Below, piece by piece: positions 10,965-20,960 of a DNA stretch of 64,000 nt. The stretch lies in NCBI GenBank assembly GCA_036936605.1, contig JAUPFV010000004.1, positions 138,021,473-138,085,472 of the forward strand, read 5' to 3'. The translations under genes and the position numbers were made by a program. Position 1 is the stretch's first letter. Every line of letters starts with the position of its first letter. Origin of the DNA: Limnanthes douglasii subsp. nivea. Its lineage: Eukaryota; Streptophyta; Magnoliopsida; Brassicales; Limnanthaceae. The notes under the pieces are model-generated. The model made no database searches, was not told where the DNA came from, and was given only the letters and a program-made list of their open reading frames with translations.

Positions 10965-13761
10965 ATGAGAAGATATCCTAAATACAAAAGATCTAAACCC
11001 AGAAAACCAAGAAAAGCAAAGAAATCTCTCTTCCCTGGTTCTAGAAATCAAGTATTTGGTGCCTACGATTATCTTTGTATTGGAGAGAGAGCTGAAGAAT
11101 ACAGAGCAGCTGGGTTGATCTACAACGGTCCTCACTTTTCCTCTACCCTCTTCAAATACGGTAACTTCGATCCCAACCTCGCTACTTCATCTTCACCCCT
11201 AGCTTCAAACCCAGAATCTAGTCAACAACTTTCTCCTCCTCGAAATCAACCCACTTCCCCAGCATTAAGACCACATCGAAAATCTAAAGCTATCACTTCT
11301 GACAAACCACCAACTTCTAAAAAACTACAACCCAAATCACCTATCCTACATTTCGAAGCAGTTAAAGTTAGGCATAGCAAAAAATCAACCTTTCTAGCAA
11401 TGGGTGACGATGCAGAAACCTCTTCTCCTCCCCCACAAGAAGTGGTTGACGCTACACCAGAGAATAGTCAACCAATTCTTGTGACTCAAAATGAAACTCA
11501 AATTCGAAGTCATCACGATGAAGCCACCGATGAGGACAATAACAAAGAAAATGATTCTGAAGCCACTGAATCTGATGCCGAAGCAGAATCCAAGGCTGAT
11601 GGGGTAATCCCTCCAAAGAAAAATCGAGGAAAGAAACCTCTCATTACACTCCCCGAGGATATTGCTGCTTTGGTTCAGGAAAACCTTCAACCACTTTGTC
11701 CTCGGTACATTCTTGCCCTAAAGAATGTATCCTATACTTACTACCTCGAATCAGAAAAAGAGGAACTCAAGAGACTATGGGGATTAACAGATAACATGGC
11801 TCTTCGACTACCAGTAGAAGGAGAAACACCCCTGAGCTGTCAGAAGAACGAACTAGTAGTTTACCCTGAGCTCTTCAACTGGGGACTTCGATTTCCTCTC
11901 GATCCAATTATTCTAAGGTACTTCGAAATTCTTAAGTTGTGCCCAACACAGGTTACCCCAAATCAACTTTTCACTTTATTCTCCGCCATTATGGTGTCGA
12001 GGCTAGGTAACATCCCCTTCGAAATAGAAGACTTCATCTCTTTGACCAAAATCTCAAATGGGCCAGTTTTACCATTCTACTACCTTACTCTGGAGGATGA
12101 TCTGAAGATTATCGACGACCTCCTCGAGGCTGACAAATTTTGGAAGCAAAAGTTTGTCTTTTTATCAGGAGCTTGGGAAAATGGTAGAGAAATTTCCGAT
12201 GACAACCCCTCAAAACTTACTCTCACCTGGAGAGATAGCAGTAAGTGAATCATTGTTGTATTGTTAATATTTCCTTATCTTATCACGCTTAGTTAAATTA
12301 ACGAAGTCTATTTGTCTAACTATTTACTCTTTTCACAGAAATTCCGAGGAGATTCAAAAGTCGTCGAAAAGCTGCAAAAGACATCTTCAAGAAAATGGCT
12401 GAATGGGCAGAGAAAGCTTGGGGAAATGGCTTTCACTCAGCCTTTCAACCAATCAACTTCGTAAACAGCCATCTCTGGCGAATAACCCTGGGAGCTGACT
12501 TCCCTGATGATCCGATGACCCAACCAGATCCTGTCAAAGCGATTCAAAGAATACTTGCTCCAGATGGGAAAACCTATCTTCCCACCAGGAATCGATCTGA
12601 CAGTCACCTGCCATTAAAAAAGAAGGGAAAGCTAACCCTCAAAAAAGCCAACACAAGCAAGGCTAACCCTTCCAAAACTTCGAAGCGTGCAGGGAAACGA
12701 AAAGTGCCTGCATCTCAACTTCCCCCAATATCCAAAGAGGATGAACCTGTTCTGAAAAAGAAAAAGAAAGAAGACAATGCTCCAAAGAAGAAAAAGAGCA
12801 AGTCCACTACTCCAAAGAAAAAGAACGAGGCTGACATACTCAAAGAAGTACTGGCTTCCGAGGTGCATGGGAAAACTTTTATTGAAGAAAATCCTCAAGG
12901 GGGACTGGCACTAGGAGATAGCCAAGTAGACGATTACCTTAACCTCGAAGATTTCAACTCAAGCGGGGATTTTGCATTCACTGGTGAAGGCTCTCAGCCT
13001 ACCAACATCACTCCATCAACTTCTACTGGGGCTGTCATGGCTTCAACGTCTAACACAATTGTTCCTGTCCATCATCACCCATCAAACTTGCCCAATCCAG
13101 ACAGATCCGATGAGGTAACTCAATTCTTCGACCTTTTGATAACTTAGGTGCTGCAGCCAAAAAATTGTGTGAAGAAGTAAACAATTCACATACACAATTG
13201 AAGCTCCTTGCACAAGAATTAATCAAGAGCAAAAAAGAAACAGAGTCTGAAAAGGCTTCGAAAAATGAAGCACTGTAAAATTTCGAAGCTGAGAAAGGAA
13301 AGCTTCTTAAGGAGCATAAAGAAGAAATCGAAGCTCTGGAGGCTTCTCATCGATTGTCCCTTGAAAATCAAAAATCTCAACATTCTACTGCTATTTCTAA
13401 GGAAAATAAAAAATCTACCGACGCTGAGAAACTTGTTAAAGAAACTCAGGAAAAAATGGAAAATTGCCAAACTCAATTGACTACGCTTCGAACGGGATTC
13501 GAGGAAGAAAAGAAAGTTTCCGTCAAGAAAGCCGAAGCTGCTGTTGGTTCTGTGATGCTTGATGGTATTAAGAAAGCTCAAACTGATACAGCTATCGATC
13601 TTCTTCGAGAAATCCACGCTGCCTATCCACGATTGAATTTAACAGAATTTTGGAAGCAAATCCCAGAAGGAGAACGTCCAAAGGAAGCATTCGAGGTGCC
13701 ACCAAGCTCCTCAGAAGAAGATGATGCTTCTGATGAATCATCGGAAGAAGAGGATGACTAA
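10965..13761 (+). pseudogene. Element 1 antisense gene (Tat additional ORF), two exons
   Basis: Exon 1 is 10965-12240, exon 2 is 12339-13761, joined across a 98-bp GT-AG intron in phase 1. Exon 1 (about 425 residues) has a very basic start (residues 1-20), a motif AYDYLCIGERAEEYRAAGLI at about 33-52, a disordered Ser/Pro/Glu-rich stretch, then a globular domain at about 295-420 (PELFNWGLRFPLDP, FLSGAWENGR). Exon 2 has a conserved helix-like start, a Lys-rich linker, a coiled coil and an acidic Ser/Glu tail. The globular domain recalls the Pfam family named 'Putative gypsy type transposon'; that is from memory and unchecked. Two breaks are visible: a 1-bp loss near 13135 and a TAA at 13276-13278. 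Homologues occur in elements 2, 3 and 4. Function unknown; the basic N-terminus and coiled coil suggest a nuclear, multimeric protein. Confidence 0.8.
12241..12338 (+). other. Intron of the element 1 antisense gene
   Basis: It begins GTAAGTG and ends TTTTCACAG with an AT-rich interior, typical of a plant U2 intron. Splicing joins two frames that are each homologous to the corresponding parts of the element 3 gene, whose 76-bp intron is at the same position and phase. Confidence 0.75.
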
Positions 13762-13884
13762 ACAATTGATTACGTATGTAGCGCTTGTTTTGTGTGTGTT
13801 TTAATTAACTAATTTTCTCCTTTTTGTGAGCTTCAAGTTTTATCCAATGAAACAAGCATTTTCTTATCATTTCAAATTTCTGGT

Positions 13885-14085
13885 GTACTTATAAAACATG
13901 GCACTTAAAATATTAGATGCACTCATAAGACGTGGCACCTCGAAAATTAGATGCACTCATAAGACGTGGCACCTCGAAAATTAGATGCACTCATAAGACG
14001 TGGTACCTCGAAAATTAGATGCACTCATAAGACGTGGCACCTCGAAAATTAGATGCACTCATAAGACGTGGCACCTCGAAAATTT
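13885..14085. repeat. 34-bp tandem repeat between the two convergent genes of element 1
   Basis: Nearly six copies of a 34-bp unit (ATTAGATGCACTCATAAGAC plus GTGGCACCTCGAAA), almost identical to each other. It lies between the antisense gene stop (13761) and the pol stop (14320). Elements 2 and 4 have unrelated tandem repeats at the same place. Variable tandem repeats near the 3' end are known for Tat-type elements. Confidence 0.9.
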
Positions 14086-14240
14086 GGTTGTTTCTTCAAA
14101 GCTATTGCTTCGGAAAATTATTCTTGGTCAACTTCCAAAGATGATCAGTCTTTGCCAAGTTACCAAAATAATAAATCACCCATCATACTAAACAACCAAT
14201 GGCCAAAAGAAATTTTATTAAAAAATTGAGAATAGTTAAC

Positions 14241-14292
14241 CAGACACCTCATTAAAACCTTTCTGGGCCAACAGATAAGGAAAGAGTATGTC
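14241..14292 (-). other. Conserved non-coding block after pol, element 1
   Basis: On the minus strand this reads CATACTCTTTCCTTATCTG, then a GGCCCAGAAAGG segment, then TTTTAATGAGGTGTCTGG. Versions occur at the same place in element 2 (24861-24902, 40427-40484), element 3 (44587-44638) and element 4 (49391-49442), although the flanking sequence has diverged completely. Confidence 0.7.
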
Positions 14293-14319
14293 TGTTTTAC
14301 AAAAATTCGAAGTTCAATT

Positions 14320-14973
14320 TTACTCACAGTACAATTTCAAATGCTCTATATTCCAAGGGTGCTTGAGCATCCTCCCCTCGCGATCAGACAACCTGTAGGA
14401 ACCTGGCTTGACCTTCATTTTGACTTCATAAGGACCCTCCCAATTCAGAGCCAATTTTCCGAGGTACTTGTCCTTAGTATGAAGAAATACTTTTCGCAAT
14501 ACTTTATCGCCAACCTTGAACTCTCTCTTCTTAACTTTAGCATCGTACCTGCTTCTCATTAAGGTTTGATAATGAACCACATTCAAATGCGCTTTGACCC
14601 TTTTTTCCTCTAACAAATCAAGCTCAGCTCTTCTAGCTTCATCATTATCTACTTCGGAATATCATAATAACCTGTAGGAAGGTAATGTAGATTCAGCAGG
14701 GCACACAGCGCCCATTCCATACACCAAAGAAAAAGGAGTCTCTTTTGTGGCCTCTCTAGAGGTTGTTCGATATGCCCACAACACTTCTTGAAGATAATTT
14801 GGCCATTTCCCTGCTGCTCCTGCCAAATTTTTCTTTAAACCCTCCAAAATAGATCTATTTGTAACTTCCACCTGCCCATTTGCTTGGGGGTGGAAAGGAG
14901 TAGAAAAACATTGATGTATTCCTTTCGAAGAGCAAAAAAGAATCCATTTCCTTGTTATTAAATTGGGGACCAT
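14320..14973 (-). pseudogene. Element 1 integrase, core end and C-terminal part
   Basis: Two frames together complete the integrase. 14662-14973 holds the end of the catalytic core (HPQANGQVEVTNRSILEGLK, with the Glu of the D-D-E triad in QVEVTN) and the AYRTTSREATKETPFSLVYG block. 14320-14616 holds the C-terminal domain (VGDKVLRKVF, LALNWEGPYEV, HPWNIEHLK). A TGA at 14662-14664 (Trp codon position) separates them, and the upstream join at about 14940 is shifted by one extra T in a T run. Without these breaks it would be of normal length for the family. Confidence 0.9.
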
Positions 14974-16963
14974 TGTCCGTTTTTATTTTCCGAGGAACTC
15001 CAAAACGGTAGCAGATGTTACTTAGAATAAACTTGATTACATCCTTAGCTTTTGTTCCAGCTAGAGGTTCTGCTTCTGCCCACTTCAAAAAATAATCAAC
15101 TGCAACAATAATCATCTGTCTTCCACCTGAAGCCATAGGTAATGGTCCTACTAAATCGATCCCCCACCTATCGAAAGGAACCGCCTCAGAAATTGTCATT
15201 AGGGGTACTGCTGGTTTATGTATTAAATGTGCATATCTCTGACAAGTATCACAGCTTCGAACTAATAGCTTGGCATCCTGCAATATGGTAGGCCAATAAT
15301 ACCCTGCCAACAATACTCTACGCGTTAAAGCTTTGAATCCACAATGAGCTGATCCATCTCCATCGTGTAATTCAGATAGAATGTTTTGAGATTCATTCTT
15401 GCTCAAACATCTTAATAAGGGCCTCGACACTGACCTCTTATACAATATCCCATCCAACACTTCATAACCAAGAGCTTTATTCCTTATTCTCTTGAGCGAG
15501 TGTTTATCAAGAGGTAGTATTCCCTTTGTAAGAAAGTTTAATAAGTCAGTTCTCCAATCTCTTCGAATGCTCGTCGAATCATTTGTTACTTCCTCAACAA
15601 ATTCACACTGCTCAGATTTTGATGTAATCGAAGGCAGTGGTTGTGTCACGATCCATGGATATTCTTCAGAGTAAGCCATTGTTGCCAAAGAATCAGCCAT
15701 TGTGTTGCTACCTCTTCGAATATGCTCCACCTCGACATTTTCAAATTGTGCCATCATACCTCGTAGCTCTTGCAAGTACAAAACCAAACGATCCTTTTTA
15801 GCTTCTGAAACCCCTTTAATATGGTTAACTACCAACTGCGAATCTGTTTCTAAGCGCACGAATATTGCTCCACAAATCTTTGCTAACCGCAACCCTGCTA
15901 GCACAGCTTCATATTCAGCTTCATTGTTCGAAGCATAAAATCTAAATTTTATAGCTTGAAACATAAACTCCCCTGTTGGTGCCACCAATTCAACTCCTGC
16001 ACTCGACCCTTTATTACTAGATCCTCCATCAGTTCGTATTGTCCATGTCGGATTCGTGTTCACTTTTTCACCTTCTTTCTCTTCGGGTCTACTCGAATGA
16101 AACTCAACCAATAAGTCTGCTAAGGCTTGAGCTTTGATAGCTGTTCGAGGAGAGAATAACACGTCGAAATCTCCTAATTCTACAGACCACTTAGTCATCC
16201 TTCCTGAGATATCTGGCTTTTGCAATACATTTTTCAATGGATAGGAAGTTCGAACCACAATCGTATGTGCTTGGAAATAAGGACGCATTTTTCTCGCTGC
16301 CACTACTATGCACAATGCCAATTTTTCGAGCTTCAAATAACGTTTTTCGGCATCAACCAAACTTTTACTGACATAGTAGACGGGCCTCGAAATTCTTGAA
16401 TCTTCACTGATCAAAACTACACTCACTGCATAATCCGATACAGCTATATACAAAAACAATTGCTCACCTTCCCGAGGCTTTGATAATATTTCAGGAGTGG
16501 ACAAAAGATTTTTGATCTTAACAAAAGCTTCTTCACAATCCGAAGTCCACTCAAAATTATTAGGTAGACGCAGCACCTGGAAAAAAGGCAAGCACTTATC
16601 TGAAAATCGAGAAATGAATCTGTTCAAAGCTGCTAACCTGCCCGTTAACATCTGCACTTCTTTGATATTCCGAGGCGAAGACATTGATATCAGAGCCTTC
16701 AATTGTTCTGGATCTACTTCAATTCCTCTTTCACTAATCACATACCCTAGAAACTTACCAGATCGGACTCCAAACGTACATTTCTCTGGGTTCAACTTCA
16801 ATTGTATGGCTCTGAGATTCAAAAACGTCTCTTCTAAATCATCAATGTGTTCATCATCACTTTTCCTCTTAACAAGCATATCGTCGATGTACACTTCGAT
16901 ATTCCTCCCTATTTGTGAAGCAAACGCCTTATTCATCAACCTTTGATATGTAGACCCCAGCAT
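14855..16963 (-). pseudogene. Element 1 pol: RT (C-terminal half), RNase H, second RNase H, integrase
   Basis: A 702-codon frame. RT catalytic YIDD is at residues 25-28. RNase H follows (LYIAVSDYAVSVVL, RPVYYVSKSL), then the linker WSVELGDFDVLF. The second, archaeal-type RNase H has all four acidic positions (TDGGSSN, NEAEYEA, ETDSQLVV, NTMADSLA); it is diagnostic for the Tat lineage. The integrase zinc-binding region (HDGDGSAHCGF ... CDTCQRY) and catalytic Asp residues (DLVGPLP, KTDNGPQF) complete it. The frame is shifted relative to the upstream RT part by one extra G in a G run near 16960, and is shifted again near 14940. Confidence 0.93.
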
Positions 16964-17615
16964 TTTTCAATCCAAACGGCATCACTCTATAACAGTGTAA
17001 ACCTCGATCAGTAATAAAAGTTGTGCTCTCTTCATCCTCTGGATTCATTCGAATCTGATTATACCTTGAAAATGCATCCATAAATGTTAAAATTTTATTT
17101 CCAGAAGTAGAATCCACTAACTGATCAATTCGAGGCACTGGAAAAGGATCTTTTGGGCAGGCCCTGTTTAAATCTGTGAAGTCTACACACATTCTCCACT
17201 TTCCGCTCTTCTTTTTCACCACCACAGGATTAGCCGTCCACCTCGGATAATTGGACTCCCTGATATGCCCCATCTTATACAATCTATCTACCTCAGCAAC
17301 TATGGCCTCGGATTTTTCCAACGAAAAAGCTCTCCTTTTTTGAATTATCGGCTTGATCTTCGGATCCACCGCCAAGCTATGACATATGATATCACTTGGG
17401 ACCCCTACTACATCCTCGGACCTCCAAGCAAATACATCCAAATTCTTAGACAAAAAATTCAACAATCTTTCTCGCATTAATAAAGACAATAAAGTCCCAA
17501 TTCGAAGTACTCTGCCATTATTGAAGACGTATTCTTCTATTTCTTCACTTACCACCACAGAACTCGGGGTTGACCTCGGATCATCAATTCCCTCATCTGT
17601 ACCACCAGAAGACAA
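16929..17615 (-). pseudogene. Element 1 RT, N-terminal half
   Basis: Contains IQKRRAFSLEKSEAIVAEVD, WTANPVVVKKKSGKWRMCVD, FTDLNRACPKDPFPVP, ILTFMDAFSRYNQI and VMPFGLKNAG: RT motifs from the finger region up to motif B. It ends where the 1-bp insertion moves the frame into the next ORF. It is in the same frame as the upstream gag-protease ORF, from which it is separated by a single TAG at 17628-17630. Confidence 0.9.
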
Positions 17616-17627
17616 CCCCCCAAACTG

Positions 17628-17630
17628 CTA
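17628..17630 (-). other. In-frame TAG between protease and RT, element 1
   Basis: The context is AAT TAG CAG TTT GGG. The frame is open on both sides. Element 3 has an in-frame TAG at the homologous place (41253-41255), again about a dozen codons before an IDDPR motif. It may be a programmed stop (readthrough or splicing) rather than damage. The TAG-CAG-TTT context is close to, but not the same as, the TMV-type leaky stop consensus. Confidence 0.5.
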
Positions 17631-18683
17631 ATTCTCCATTGGATCATCAATACTTTTACCACGTAGTCTAAATGCAGCAGCGTAACACTCTCTTGCCACC
17701 TTTTGATCACTTCGAACTACGCCGACTCGATCCCCGATCACATACTTCAAACATTGATGAACCGTAGAAACTATAGCATACATTTTAGCCAGCCATGACC
17801 TTCCAAAAATAGCGTTGTAGCTCGATGGACAATCTATTACCATAAAAAGTACTTGTACTTTCTTTTTGAAAGGCCCTTTTCCCAAAGAAATTTCACCTTC
17901 GAACTCCCCTATCACATTTGCTGCTGCGCCAGTAAACCCAATGATAGTTCTCTCTGACCTTTCTATTCGAGGCGGAGCGGTTAATCTATCATATGTTGAT
18001 TTGAACAACACATTAGCAGAGCTCCCGGTATCAATCAACACTCGCCGAATCTCCACCCCACATACTTCTGCTCCTATGACCACTGCATCTTCGTGTGGCC
18101 CAGTAATTCCTCTCAAATCATCCCCATCGAAAATTATAAATGGGATATCCTTCTTGTTGCTTAGGTGTGCCGATGCTCCTCTCTCAATTTGACGCGTTAA
18201 ATTCACTATATGTCTCTTCCTCGAATTATTAGTATTGTTAGTCATTGAATCTCCCCCAAATATTGTCAGTGACTCAAAGAAGGCACACAAATCTCGAACA
18301 CGTCCCTCACGCCTCGGCTCATCTACTGACATCAACAACAATCGACTAGGGTCTGGGTCGACATATTCCGAAGCCACATCAAACTCATCACTTGCAGCAT
18401 CTAAAATCATCAGTGCAGTTTCCTGCTTAGAATTAGGATTACCAATTTTTTGAGTTACAGCTTTAGCATTCTTTTTGACATACTCCAGCAACTTTCCATT
18501 TTCTATCAGAACCTGCATTTCCTTCTTCAAAGCAATACAATCATTTGTATCATGCCCAATATCATCATGATACCTGCAATACCTGTTATTGCGCTCCTCC
18601 ATTGGTCTATTAATCGCTGCTGGCTTTCTGAAATTTATTGTTCCCTTGCTTTTTTCATATATCGATGCCACACTTTCAGTCAA
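17628..18683 (-). pseudogene. Element 1 gag C-terminus and aspartic protease
   Basis: The frame begins with the gag tail: CRYHDDIGHDTNDC, a C-x2-H-x4-H-x4-C motif that takes the place of a zinc knuckle in this lineage, at about residues 35-48. It continues through a linker to the retropepsin: RRVLIDTGSSANVLF is the catalytic D-T-G motif, IIGFTG and an IFGRSWL segment follow. A stop at 18696-18698 and the frameshift near 18865 separate it from the main gag ORF. The C-terminal end reaches the TAG at 17628. Confidence 0.9.
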
Positions 18684-18703
18684 ATCTGCATAATATTATG
18701 GTT

Positions 18704-20065
18704 TCACCCATACATTAGATCTTGGTTTGAACTGGTATTGATTACTAAAGTTGTGATGATTAGCACCCCCTTGATACGAACTCGAACCTCCTCGGTAAGT
18801 AACATTTTGATTGCCCCTCGCCCTTGACGAGCTGTTATTCGAAGCGTTCGCTTGGTTATTTCCCCCTGAGCATTCCCTTTCTGAACATCAATATTTCCTC
18901 CTCGAACTCGAGTGGACTCTTCGACCTTGATCTGGTCTTCAACCTGGGCCATAAGAGCTCCAAACGTTAATGCTCTACGCCTTGTTGTTTCATCGGCTAA
19001 ATCTCCAGGCAACAATCCTTGTCGAAACGCCGCCATAGCCACCAATTCCTCACAGTCATCTAATCCCGCTTTTGTTGATACAAATCTCTTGGTATAATCC
19101 TTCAGCTTTTCTCCCACATCTTGCTTGCATTGTATTATTGTATCTCCATTAGCTCTCATTTCTTTGCTTCCCACAAACTGTCTTCGAAAAGCTGTGTAAA
19201 AGTCTCTAAAATTTGCAATAGACTCTTTTGGAATCTTGTTATACCATTTTAATGCAGTTCCTTTGAATGTCTGAGAGAAAGCCCTGCAAACCAGCTTATC
19301 ATCGTCCTCGAAGTTGGTCATATAGTTCTTGAATTGCTCTATATGATCATCGGGATCTTGAGTTCCATCGAACTTATCAATTTTAGAAATGTCAAACCGC
19401 CTCGGAAGCGGTACAGATCTGATCTCACTAATCAACGGTGAATCCCTCCAATCCACACCTTGAACATATTGGTCCTCGTTCCTCATTCCCACAGTAGCAT
19501 ACAAACTTGGCTCCCCGACATATTTCCAAGGAGAATACATTTTCCGAGGAGAATTCACTCGCCTCTCCTTCTTTTGCCTTCCTTCCTTATACACCTTAGC
19601 TGGCCTTAATTCATATTCTCCCTCTCTTGAATGACCTCGAAAATGCTTATATCTCGGTGTTTCATCCGATTCCGAATCCTCATCATCTTCTTCACTAGAA
19701 TACGCATATCGTCGCTTCTGCAACTTTCCCTTCTTTTTCATTCCACTGTGCTCCTTCCTACGTTCAAAACGTATTTTACGTCGAGTATCTTGAACATCAT
19801 CGTCGTCATTCGACTGATCGGACTGATCATCCTGAGCACCTCTGGATATTTCAGACCTGAGTTTAGCGTTATCATTAGCTTGCTTCATTTGAGCAAACTC
19901 ATCAAGCTCTGCCACCTTTCTTAATAATTCCTTCATTTTTCCTTCAAAATCGAATTGATTTGATTGAATCGGAACTGGTTCACCTGCTTCTTTTTCTTGC
20001 AGATCAGATTTCAATGTTCCCATAGCCTTTCGAACAGACTGATTGTCACCTTCTTCTGAATTCAT
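18704..20065 (-). pseudogene. Element 1 gag (capsid-like part)
   Basis: Begins at an ATG at 20063-20065, about 120 bp after the primer binding site. A coiled-coil-like N-terminus (residues about 40-75) and a charged Lys/Glu/Asp region are followed by the retrotransposon gag domain (IDKFDGTQDPDDHIEQFKNY, AFSQTFKGTALKWYNKIP, FRRQFVGSKEM, LKDYTKRF, AFRQGLLPG). A 1-bp loss in a G run near 18865 shifts the last roughly 50 codons out of the true frame, where the Asn/Gln/Ser-rich tail would continue into the next ORF. Confidence 0.9.
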
Positions 20066-20186
20066 CTTCGATCAACGAAAATCTAAACAAAATACTCCAG
20101 AAAACGAAAAAACTCGAACGAAATGCTTCAGAAAACGAAAAAACTCGAGACTCGATTTTTGATCTATCGATCAAGGTATCTTCGCC

Positions 20187-20204
20187 CCCCTCTTTCTAGC
20201 GCCA
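20187..20204 (-). other. Element 1 primer binding site
   Basis: On the minus strand TGGCGCTAGAAAGAGG follows the 5' LTR after three bases. TGGCGC is a typical start for a plant LTR element primer binding site (complement of a tRNA 3' end). I cannot say which tRNA. Confidence 0.7.
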
Positions 20205-20207
20205 ATT

Positions 20208-20504
20208 TGGTATGAACAGAAAGTAACTATAGAAAATAGAGAATATCTTCTTAGAATCAACAGAGAGATTTTTTAGAAGTGAATATTGTCTTTCTCCTCT
20301 GAATATTTCATAGGCGTAATCAACCTCCACAGCCTCTTTAAATAGGCTTGGTAAGTTAGTTACAAGAGCGGTTACATGAAAGGATATCTAGAATTCAGTC
20401 CCTATATTTCCTATAAGGCTTAATTAAACTCTATATTAATAGAACTTATCAATTAAGTCCTTATTAATTACATTTAGGTCCCTGAAGAATATATGTCCTT
20501 ATCA
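20208..20504 (-). repeat. Element 1, 5' LTR
   Basis: 297 bp, five differences from the other LTR (10109-10405). Immediately inside lies the primer binding site, so this is the 5' LTR of a minus-strand element. The TATTTAAA box on the minus strand at about 20337-20344 is the likely element promoter. Confidence 0.95.
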
Positions 20505-20509
20505 TGCCT
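20505..20509. repeat. Target site duplication of element 1 (right)
   Basis: TGCCT, the same five bases as at 10104-10108. Confidence 0.85.
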
Positions 20510-20960
20510 AATTGTTTGCATGAAGTTCTATATAGAAACATCCCAAGAACTGCAACGATTGAGATATATTTTTTCCTAATATATGTGATGGAAGCAGTAG
20601 TGCTACCAAACATGGCATCACATCATACATAATATCAACATATGAGGAATGAAGCAACTTTGAAGCAGGAATAGTAGAACTTGATGTTATTGAAGTGAAA
20701 ATAAGGAAGGCTGACTTAAGATCATAATACTACAAAACTCTTGTGAGAAATAAATTAAACTCAAGGTCTTGCTTTAAAATCTTTAAGGTTGAAGATAAAT
20801 TATAGAGGTGAGTGTTTCTCCGTACTAGGGATAAATAACTCGGCAAGATTAGTCTAAACTTTAAAGATCCATAGAAAATAGAATCAAAAGTTAAACTTGG
20901 GACATATAAACAGTTGGATGAGGAAATAAAACAATTTCGGCACCTGTAGAACATACAACA
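20510..20960 (+). pseudogene. Old gypsy integrase C-terminal part, copy A (resumed after element 1)
   Basis: This continues the integrase interrupted at 10108: LHEVLYRNIPRTATIE parallels the LWAYRTTPRTAT block of intact integrases, then weak homology to the C-terminal domain (VFLRTRDK, KISLNFKDP, a GTYKQLDEE region) to about 20960. It matches 35575-36040 in copy B, where nothing interrupts it. Many stops. Confidence 0.7.

Larger units (their letters stand above)
10109..20504 (-). mobile_element. Element 1: near-complete Ty3/gypsy Tat-lineage LTR retrotransposon
   Basis: A 10,396-bp element with 297-bp direct LTRs (TG...CA in both), a 5-bp target duplication TGCCT, a primer binding site, a purine tract, and on the minus strand gag, protease, RT, RNase H, a second archaeal-type RNase H and integrase. 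The second RNase H places it in the Tat lineage. Between integrase and the 3' LTR it also carries a plus-strand (antisense) spliced gene. The LTRs differ at 5 of 297 positions, so the insertion is fairly recent compared with its host block. At least five disabling changes are visible in gag-pol (frameshifts near 18865, 16960 and 14940; stops at 18696 and 14662), so this copy is not autonomous now. It sits inside the old gypsy integrase region of copy A. Confidence 0.95.

Noticed and set aside
13115..13147. GT...AG stretch that would join the two frames of the antisense gene second exon
   Set aside because: Only 33 bp, too short for a plant intron; a 1-bp loss near 13135 explains the frame change better.
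13885..14085. Regular direct repeats that could be taken for a CRISPR array
   Set aside because: The units are contiguous tandem copies without unique spacers, in a plant retrotransposon.
17631..17670. Possible mini-intron removing the protease/RT TAG in element 1
   Set aside because: The best donor-acceptor pair gives about 40 bp, below the plant minimum, and element 3 lacks comparable sites.
14341..19924. Many plus-strand ORFs opposite element 1 gag-pol
   Set aside because: They are shadows of the minus-strand coding frames and have no family motif; unlike the antisense gene they have no homologues in the other elements.
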